DNA from: Amazonocrinis nigriterrae CENA67
GTDB lineage: Bacteria; Cyanobacteriota; Cyanobacteriia; Cyanobacteriales; Nostocaceae
DNA: 60,075 bases
Assembly: GCF_016056305.1 (NCBI RefSeq)
Contig: NZ_JAECZC010000007.1
Location: 255,303-315,377, forward strand
Direction of reading: 5' to 3'
Position numbers and translations under genes: made by a program. The notes under the pieces were generated by a model. The model was not told the origin of the DNA, ran no database searches, and saw only the letters and a list, made by a program, of their open reading frames with translations. This document shows positions 47,144 to 53,419 of this stretch, piece after piece (within the stretch, counting starts at the first letter, position 1; every line of letters begins with the position of its first letter).

Positions 47144-48187
47144 CTACTCAGCACTTAGCACTTTGCTGTATGCCTCTGCCATACCTACAACTACTTTTCT
47201 ATCACCTATAAATGGTTGTCTACCGTGGGCAGTTAGCATGTTATCTAACATCAATATATCACCACTCAGCCAAGGAAAAATTACTGTCTCTTGTTGGTAA
47301 ACTGCACGGATTTCATCTAATACTTCTGGTTCAATGGGTGAACCATCTCCATAATAAGTATTGTGTGGTAAGTCAGCTTCGCTAAATTCTGCTAATAATT
47401 CTTCACGAATTGATATTTCTAAACTAGAAATATGGAAGAATACAGCATGATTGAACCACACTGTTTCACCTGTAATTGGGTGTTTGGCAATGGCTGGACG
47501 CTGGGCGTAAGTTCTTAATTTATTTTCTGCTTTCCACTCAAATTCTATACTATTCTGGTGACAAAATTCTTCTACATCTTCTCGGTTAGTTGTTTGAAAA
47601 ACGGTTTGCCAAGGTAAACCAAAACCATCGCCAAAGTTGCGGACGTACATCACTTGTTTTTCAGCAAACTTTTCCCGAATTTGAGGAGAAATTCTTTGAT
47701 AAATTTTACGCGTGTCAGCGATGGGTGTCTCTCCTCCTTGCTGTGCTGGTTTTACACAATAAAAGAAGATTTTTAAAGGCCAATTAGCAGCGTAGGAGTT
47801 TTCGCTGTGAAGTAGGATTTGTTGGTTAGCTGGATGGTCTGTAGATGTGTAGATTTTACCTTGAATTGCACTGCGAGGAGAAGAGCGATCGCGGTATTCT
47901 AATAACTCTCCAGCAACCTCTTGGATAAACTGTTCAAATTCCGCTATATCTTTAACTTGGAAGTTGCGAAACAGAATACCCCCATGCTTGATTAAATGTT
48001 TTTTAATCAATTTTTGATTGTTCGCTACCCAAGCAACTAAATTGACTCCTTCTACAGTTGCTTGTATCAGTAATGGTAAAGAATTATCAGCTATCAGGGG
48101 GGTTATCTGAACCAAGTCTTTGACAGCTTGACGCTTAGGAATACCCAAACTTTTAAGACTAGGTTGTGAGGAATGGGAAATGTTCAT
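47144..48187 (-). CDS. SyrP/TauD-type Fe(II)/2-oxoglutarate dioxygenase, putative amino acid beta-hydroxylase 1
   Basis: A 347-residue member of the same family as hydroxylase 2. The triad is HSE (ILLHSENSYA near residue 128) and His in LMLDNMLTAHGRQPF near 320, with QQGGETPIAD in between. It differs from hydroxylase 2 around the first metal ligands (HSENS versus HNEHA), which may mean a different amino acid substrate. It lies between the methyltransferase and the NRPS whose first domain is interface-type, so it probably serves that first module; the substitution in that A domain makes the substrate uncertain. Beta-hydroxy acids made this way give bidentate Fe(III) ligands. The stop overlaps repeat sequence downstream. 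Confidence 0.9.
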   Translation of the reverse strand: MNISHSSQPSLKSLGIPKRQAVKDLVQITPLIADNSLPLLIQATVEGVNLVAWVANNQKLIKKHLIKHGGILFRNFQVKDIAEFEQFIQEVAGELLEYRDRSSPRSAIQGKIYTSTDHPANQQILLHSENSYAANWPLKIFFYCVKPAQQGGETPIADTRKIYQRISPQIREKFAEKQVMYVRNFGDGFGLPWQTVFQTTNREDVEEFCHQNSIEFEWKAENKLRTYAQRPAIAKHPITGETVWFNHAVFFHISSLEISIREELLAEFSEADLPHNTYYGDGSPIEPEVLDEIRAVYQQETVIFPWLSGDILMLDNMLTAHGRQPFIGDRKVVVGMAEAYSKVLSAE

Positions 48188-48223
48188 AATTTTTTAGCAG
48201 AAGTAATACTTCAGCTTGTATGC

Positions 48224-49132
48224 TTAATTATCAGTACGCACATATTGGTCGGCAACACTATCAAAATCTAGACCCAATTCACATAATGAATTGATACCCA
48301 ATGCTTCTAATATATATGGTTGCAGCGTATTGTTTTCTAAAATGTTGCTGCCTTCAATATTATTACCCTTATAAAGAATAACTAAATTGTGGTAAAAGTG
48401 CATAGCAACTATATGTTTATCAAAATAAGAAGGAACATAACCCGGAAATAAAAACTCTTCATAATTTAATCCATCAATTAATCTTTTGAAGAAATTCATA
48501 CTTGTTTGTGGGTGATTTAAATCCAGGCTACCGCCTACTTTTGCCAAACTTTCTAAATATACGTTTCCCTTACCAAAGTTTGACCACCCTTCACCTACTA
48601 GACTAGGCCAATAGGAAGTATGGGTATCTTCCACAATATATATACCACCGTCCTTCAAAGCAGGAAAAAGCGTTTTGAAGGATTTGATTACATGTTGGTT
48701 AATATGACTACCATCATCAATAATAATATCTAGTTTGCCAGTTTCATCTATAACTTCTTTTAAAAAATCTTCATCATCTTGGCTACCCTGAAATATTTTA
48801 ATCCGGTCTTCTGCAAACGCTGTTTTATCTACAATATCAATTCCATAAATCATACTATTGGGAAAGTAAGTTTTCCATAATTTTAATGAACTACCACCAT
48901 CTGCTGGATTGTCATAACCTCCAATCCCAATTTCTAAAATTTTTAATTCCTGTTTACGAATAGGCGCAAAATGCTTTTCATAATGCTGGGCATACATATG
49001 ATCGCCACTTTCATTCCCCCATTTTGTACCATAAAATAATGATAATTTCTTTAAATCATCGCTATAAACTAAGGGCAAGAATTGCTGTTGGAGTTTTTGG
49101 TAGATATTTTGCCAATACTGTACAAAGTTCAT
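48224..49132 (-). CDS. Class I SAM-dependent methyltransferase, MycE/TylE-like
   Basis: A 302-residue methyltransferase. The SAM loop is LKILEIGIGG near residue 62, followed by a YGIDIVDK acidic strand and the metal-binding DIIIDDGSHINQH block near 135. This pattern belongs to the Mg-dependent sugar/natural-product O-methyltransferases of the MycE/TylE type rather than NRPS-embedded N-methyltransferases. GGAG precedes the ATG. It is the second gene of the operon (45 bases after FAAL-ACP-C, 36 before hydroxylase 1). A hydroxyl on the fatty chain or one created by the hydroxylases would be a natural acceptor, but capping an iron-binding hydroxyl would weaken chelation. The target is open. Confidence 0.85.
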   Translation of the reverse strand: MNFVQYWQNIYQKLQQQFLPLVYSDDLKKLSLFYGTKWGNESGDHMYAQHYEKHFAPIRKQELKILEIGIGGYDNPADGGSSLKLWKTYFPNSMIYGIDIVDKTAFAEDRIKIFQGSQDDEDFLKEVIDETGKLDIIIDDGSHINQHVIKSFKTLFPALKDGGIYIVEDTHTSYWPSLVGEGWSNFGKGNVYLESLAKVGGSLDLNHPQTSMNFFKRLIDGLNYEEFLFPGYVPSYFDKHIVAMHFYHNLVILYKGNNIEGSNILENNTLQPYILEALGINSLCELGLDFDSVADQYVRTDN

Positions 49133-49177
49133 TGTAATTACTCCTATAAATATTAAATATCATCAATTGTTTAATTT

Positions 49178-52100
49178 TTATCTAATTACAGTCCGCTTGC
49201 TCAACTTCAGTTTTTGTAAACTAATACTTTCTAATGCTTTATCTTGCAGAGTTTGTTGTTCTTTTTCTGCTGTTATCACCATAGCAGCTAACTCCTGTAA
49301 ATGCATATCTGGTTGGTTGACTATACTTTGCAGCAATAATTCAAAATGACTTGCTATGCGACTGATAGTAGAAGATTGAAATAAGTCTGTTTTATACTCA
49401 AATGAACCTTGAAATCCTGTTGCACTTTCCCAAATACTCAGTTTCATATCAAATTTTGAGGAACCACTATCTACCTCTTGGGGTTGCCATGTTAACCCAG
49501 GTAATTCAATTGATGGTATAGGTGCATTTTGGAAAATAAACATTACCTGAAACAAAGGGTTATAGCTGAGATTACGTTTAGGCTGTAACTCTTCTACCAG
49601 CTTTTCAAAAGGTACGTCTTGATGGGCATAGGCTTTTAATGCTACTTGTTTGACTTGTACTAATAACTCTCGAAAAGTAGGATTTCCACTGAAGTTAGTA
49701 CGCAGCACCAAAGTATTAATAAAAAAGCCAATCAATCCTTGTGTTTGAGGATGGTTACGACCAGCCACAGGAGAACCAACAACAATATCTTCTTGATGAG
49801 ATAAAGAATATAATAATGTCTGAAAAGTTGCTAAGAGTATCATAAAGACGGTGACACCTTCTTTTTGACTCAATTCTTTCACCGCTGGACTCAAATATTG
49901 AGGTAATGTAATATTGTGCTTTTTACCGATGAAAGTCGCAATTTTCGGGCGCGGTCGATCTGTAGGTAATTGCAATAGAGGTGGACTATTGCTAAGTTGC
50001 TGTTGCCAATAATTAAGTTGGGTTTTTAAATTTTCTTGTTGCAACCATTGTCTTTGCCAGTAAGCAAAATCGGCGTATTGAATGGTTAACTCAGATAAAG
50101 GTGAAGGTTTATTTTCCAATACAGCCTGATATAATGCTGCAAGTTCTTGAATCAGAATACCGACTGACCAGCCATCAGAGATAATGTGATGCATGGTCAA
50201 TAATAGCAAATGTTTATTTTCTGCTATACACAAAATTTGAGTGCGTAATAGTGGCGCTTGGCATAAGTCAAAAGGTTGTTGAGTTTCTGCTAAAATTAAA
50301 TTTTCTACATATGTGGTATTGTCGAGGTAAGTACAATCAACTTTCGCTAGTTTCACATCCAAACTAGGATGAATTATTTGCACGGGTTGACCTTCTACAG
50401 AGACAAAACTGGTTCGCAAGCTTTCATGACGCTGGATAATTTCATTGAGACTTTGTTGAAGAATGTCTAGGTTGAGAACGCCATTGAGTTGAATTGCGAT
50501 CGCTACATTATAAAATGGATTTCCTGGTTCTAATTGTTCCAAAAACCATAGGCGTTCTTGGGGTAAACACAGGGGTAGTTGTCCTTGACGAGAAATTGGC
50601 TGAAGTTCTAGCCGTTTTTGCTTACTATCTCTATGAGTTAAGATTTGTTTTGTTAGTTGTTCAATACTCGCATCTTGTAAAAGTTCGTTAATAGATACAT
50701 CCACCCCAAAATCTACCTCAATTTGATTTTTGAGGTCAAAAGCTATCAAGGAATCAATTCCCAAAGCTGTTAATGGTTGTTGGGTTTGAACTTTTGATAC
50801 TGGTATTTTTAATGCTTGGGCAATTAATTCTTGCAAGTATGAGGTTAGAGAATTTCTATCTTGTGTAAGGCTTGCCTCCTCACTATCCAAAATACTTTTA
50901 CCTACCACCTGTAAACTATCATTAAGAAACTCTGCTTTACAAGCGCGGCGTTGAATTTTTCCACTGGAAGTTTTGGGAATAGTACCCGCTTGAATTAAAA
51001 CAACTGCGTAAGCTTGTATTTCATGTTCTTGGGCGACTGCTTGGCGAATAGCAGTAGTAACTTCTGCTAAATTCGGTTTAGCACGAAACTCTAATTCTTG
51101 AACTACTACTAACCGTTCTTCATTTTCTACTTCTACTGCAAAAGCTGCACCACTACCAATACGCAATGAAGAATCACTACGTTCTGCGGTCAGTTCTATA
51201 TCTTGGGGATAAAGGTTACGCCCACGAATGATAATTAAATCTTTAGCCCTACCGGTGATGTAAATTTCCCCATTATCCAAGAAGCCTAAGTCACCGGTGC
51301 GAAGAAAAGGCCCTTCACCGGTGTCTGATAAAAAGGCTTGAAAAACCTCTTTACTCTCCTCTTTTCGATGCCAATAACCTTTCCCCACACTGGGGCCAGA
51401 TACCCAAATTTCCCCTACTTCTTTTGGTTGACAGCGAGTTAAAGTTTCTAAATTAGCGATCACAATTTGTTGTTGTGGCAGAGTTTGACCACAGCTAACT
51501 AAACTATGTACCTCTTCGCCAATAATCTTGTCAATTACTTGATTTTGTTCTAATGCAGCTTTCTCCACTGTTTTGATTTTAGGGAAAACAGCTTTATCAC
51601 CCCCAGCTATCATCAATGTTGCTTCCGCCATACCGTAACAAGGATAGAATGCTTGTTTACGAAAACCACAGTCGGCAAAGCTAGACGCAAACCTTTCTAA
51701 AGTCTCGTGTCGTATGGGTTCAGCACCGTTAAATGCCACACTCCAACTACTCAAATCCAGAGTTTGTTTTTGTTCTGGTGTAATTTTTTGCATACACAAC
51801 TCGTAAGCAAAGTTAGGTGCGCCACTCGTCGTACCTTTATACTCAGAAATCGCCTGCAACCAACGATAAGGACGCTGGAGAAAGGACGCTGGCGGCATTA
51901 AGATGCAAGGAAACCCACCATAAAGAGGTTGCAAAATCCCACCAATTAATCCCATGTCATGATATGTAGGCAACCATGAGACGAACACACTATTAGGGGA
52001 ATGTCCCATCAATTCGTATGTTGCCGCAGCATTATGCAACAAGTTACCATGACTCAGCATCACGCCTTTGGGTGTACCTGTGGAACCTGATGTGTATTGC

Positions 52101-52645
52101 AAAAAAGCTAAACTATCTATGTCAATTGCAGGTTCAAGCCAAGCTTCTTCTTTACCGTCTGGTAGGTTGTCGGTGACAAGCCACTGCAAATTATTTAAGT
52201 CTGCTTTGTCTTTTAGTAAAGATTGTAAGCTTGGTAAAAGCGCTGTTGTTGTCAGGGCAATCTTAGCCTGTGCATCTGCAATGATTGCCTGTATCCTGGG
52301 GGTGTTGCGTTGATTGCGTGGTGGATAGGCGGGAACAGCCACAACCCCAGCATATAAACAGCCAAAAAAAGCAGCTAGATAATCTAATCCTGGTGGATAT
52401 AGTAATAAAGCACGTTCCCCGCTCAAGTTTAACTCTTGGAGTTGCGCTGCGATCGCTCGACTGCACCGATCCAACTCTTGGTAAGTCAAGCTTGCTGCTT
52501 GCGTTTCGCCATCTTGCAGAAAGGTAAAAGCCTCTATATCTGATTGTCTGTTACTTCTGTACCGCAGTATCTCTACAAATGTAGAAAATTTCCTAAGTGA
52601 GAGTTTTTTGCAATTGTCATCTAGATGCGTTGTACTTTCTGGCAT
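49178..52645 (-). CDS. Loading protein: fatty acyl-AMP ligase-ACP-condensation domain
   Basis: A 1155-residue starter. Residues 20-580 are a fatty acyl-AMP ligase (FAAL): FLQYTSGSTGTPKG at 182-195, TYHDMGLIGG at 227-236, and the FAAL-type C-terminal region with TGRAKDLIIIRGRNLYP near 464. An ACP follows, with the phosphopantetheine Ser631 in LGIDSL. Residues 685-1120 are a complete C domain (MHHIISDGW near 815). It activates a free fatty acid, loads it on the ACP and N-acylates the first amino acid. The C domain is needed because the next synthetase starts with an inactive interface domain. The C-terminal tail is basic. First gene of the minus-strand operon; a perfect palindrome lies 126 bases before its ATG. 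Confidence 0.94.
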   Translation of the reverse strand: MPESTTHLDDNCKKLSLRKFSTFVEILRYRSNRQSDIEAFTFLQDGETQAASLTYQELDRCSRAIAAQLQELNLSGERALLLYPPGLDYLAAFFGCLYAGVVAVPAYPPRNQRNTPRIQAIIADAQAKIALTTTALLPSLQSLLKDKADLNNLQWLVTDNLPDGKEEAWLEPAIDIDSLAFLQYTSGSTGTPKGVMLSHGNLLHNAAATYELMGHSPNSVFVSWLPTYHDMGLIGGILQPLYGGFPCILMPPASFLQRPYRWLQAISEYKGTTSGAPNFAYELCMQKITPEQKQTLDLSSWSVAFNGAEPIRHETLERFASSFADCGFRKQAFYPCYGMAEATLMIAGGDKAVFPKIKTVEKAALEQNQVIDKIIGEEVHSLVSCGQTLPQQQIVIANLETLTRCQPKEVGEIWVSGPSVGKGYWHRKEESKEVFQAFLSDTGEGPFLRTGDLGFLDNGEIYITGRAKDLIIIRGRNLYPQDIELTAERSDSSLRIGSGAAFAVEVENEERLVVVQELEFRAKPNLAEVTTAIRQAVAQEHEIQAYAVVLIQAGTIPKTSSGKIQRRACKAEFLNDSLQVVGKSILDSEEASLTQDRNSLTSYLQELIAQALKIPVSKVQTQQPLTALGIDSLIAFDLKNQIEVDFGVDVSINELLQDASIEQLTKQILTHRDSKQKRLELQPISRQGQLPLCLPQERLWFLEQLEPGNPFYNVAIAIQLNGVLNLDILQQSLNEIIQRHESLRTSFVSVEGQPVQIIHPSLDVKLAKVDCTYLDNTTYVENLILAETQQPFDLCQAPLLRTQILCIAENKHLLLLTMHHIISDGWSVGILIQELAALYQAVLENKPSPLSELTIQYADFAYWQRQWLQQENLKTQLNYWQQQLSNSPPLLQLPTDRPRPKIATFIGKKHNITLPQYLSPAVKELSQKEGVTVFMILLATFQTLLYSLSHQEDIVVGSPVAGRNHPQTQGLIGFFINTLVLRTNFSGNPTFRELLVQVKQVALKAYAHQDVPFEKLVEELQPKRNLSYNPLFQVMFIFQNAPIPSIELPGLTWQPQEVDSGSSKFDMKLSIWESATGFQGSFEYKTDLFQSSTISRIASHFELLLQSIVNQPDMHLQELAAMVITAEKEQQTLQDKALESISLQKLKLSKRTVIR

Positions 52646-52770
52646 TGGGATGCACCCTTTTTAAATGCAGAATCTTGCCTGATAAAAACCTGAAACCTAG
52701 TTGCAGATACCTTGTTCGTCAAATCCACGCGGTATCATCAACCACAGACAATCATAAGCATCAGTTATGT

Positions 52771-52790
52771 AAATACTAAATTTAGTATTT
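52771..52790. promoter_or_regulatory. Perfect 20-bp palindrome, candidate operator for the NRPS/PKS operon
   Basis: The sequence AAATACTAAATTTAGTATTT is its own reverse complement and the symmetry stops exactly at 20 bp. It lies 126 bases upstream of the loading-gene ATG, a sensible place for a dimeric repressor or activator. It is AT-rich like cyanobacterial iron boxes but does not match the GATAAT hexamer scheme well. The regulator is unknown. Confidence 0.5.
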
Positions 52791-53189
52791 GTGAGCTTAT
52801 TAAAAGTCTTTCTCAATTCCACTCATTACTTTAATACTCTTTTTGTCAATTATCAACATCCTCTTCACAAATAATTCTCAATAACGTAAGATATCCTTTG
52901 TCGATTCCTCTAATCTGTGATTTATGCCTTGATGTAAATGTAAACCAGCATTTTGAACCAAAACAAAGCGCCACAACCTTAAGTTGTTTGTGAGTGCAAA
53001 AACTCTTGTTGCATGTTTTATAGATACCTTAAGGAGCGTTTTTGTTGTTAACGCTTCTGTGGTGGAGCCTTTTTGTTTTTCAATATAACCGTAGCCGCAT
53101 AGGTTGGGACAGTGTTGATTCTTCAAAACTTTGTAGACACAAAGCGGCTTCCCGTAGGATACCAACTGGTTTTTACTCAGCACTCAGCA

Positions 53190-53218
53190 GTAGAGACGAT
53201 TCGCCGAATCGTCTCTAC
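53190..53218. repeat. GTAGAGACG-type palindromic repeat
   Basis: Perfect 14-bp arms, GTAGAGACGATTCG and CGAATCGTCTCTAC, around one C. Palindromes beginning GTAGAGACG and ending CGTCTCTAC are scattered through Nostoc-type genomes. Near-identical ACTCAGCAC words flank it on both sides (53175-53188 and 53217-53225), hinting that it inserted into or duplicated that word. As a long hairpin it could also affect the receptor message leader. Confidence 0.7.
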
Positions 53219-53297
53219 TCAGCACTTTGCACTTTGCAATACAACAATACTGATAGATCTGTAGAAAGAAGAAAATTTTGCAATAAAGTTAGCACTT

Positions 53298-53316
53298 CAT
53301 AATAAATGTCATTATC
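53298..53316 (+). promoter_or_regulatory. Fur-box-like site upstream of the TonB receptor
   Basis: CATAATAAATGTCATTATC matches the E. coli 19-bp Fur consensus GATAATGATAATCATTATC at 14 positions, including the full ATTATC hexamer and five of six in the first. It lies 104 bases before the receptor ATG, where iron-dependent repression would be expected. Cyanobacterial FurA sites are looser than the E. coli one, so this is a candidate, not a proof. Confidence 0.5.
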
Positions 53317-53419
53317 AATAAGCAAAATCGTAAAAATAATGATGCTTATGATCTCTACAGGTACAAATGCTCTCTGACAAGCTACTGCGTGAATTTCTCA
53401 ATTAGGTGTAAAGCTAGAA

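Larger units (their letters stand above)
52646..53419. other. Divergent control region between synthesis and uptake genes
   Basis: 774 bases separate the loading gene (minus) from the TonB receptor gene (plus). It holds the 20-bp palindrome (52771-52790), an IR of AGCGTT/AACGCT near 53035-53055, the GTAGAGACG palindrome (53190-53218), repeated ACTCAGCAC words around it, and a Fur-box-like site (53298-53316). The middle part (52880-53240) looks like accumulated repeats. An open frame on the minus strand at 52878-53183 has no features of a real protein. Confidence 0.6.

Noticed and set aside
13281-52527. Numerous 60-95 codon frames opposite the NRPS and PKS genes
   Set aside because: All are antisense or out-of-frame shadows of long, well-supported coding regions.
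14445-52645. Epimerisation or thioesterase domains in the NRPS genes
   Set aside because: Searched each protein for a second C-like domain after a PCP and for a GxSxG hydrolase at the end; none found. Release is by the reductase domain.
52878-53183. 101-codon minus-strand frame in the divergent region
   Set aside because: Lies over repeats and control sequences, no family resemblance, and its composition is that of non-coding sequence.
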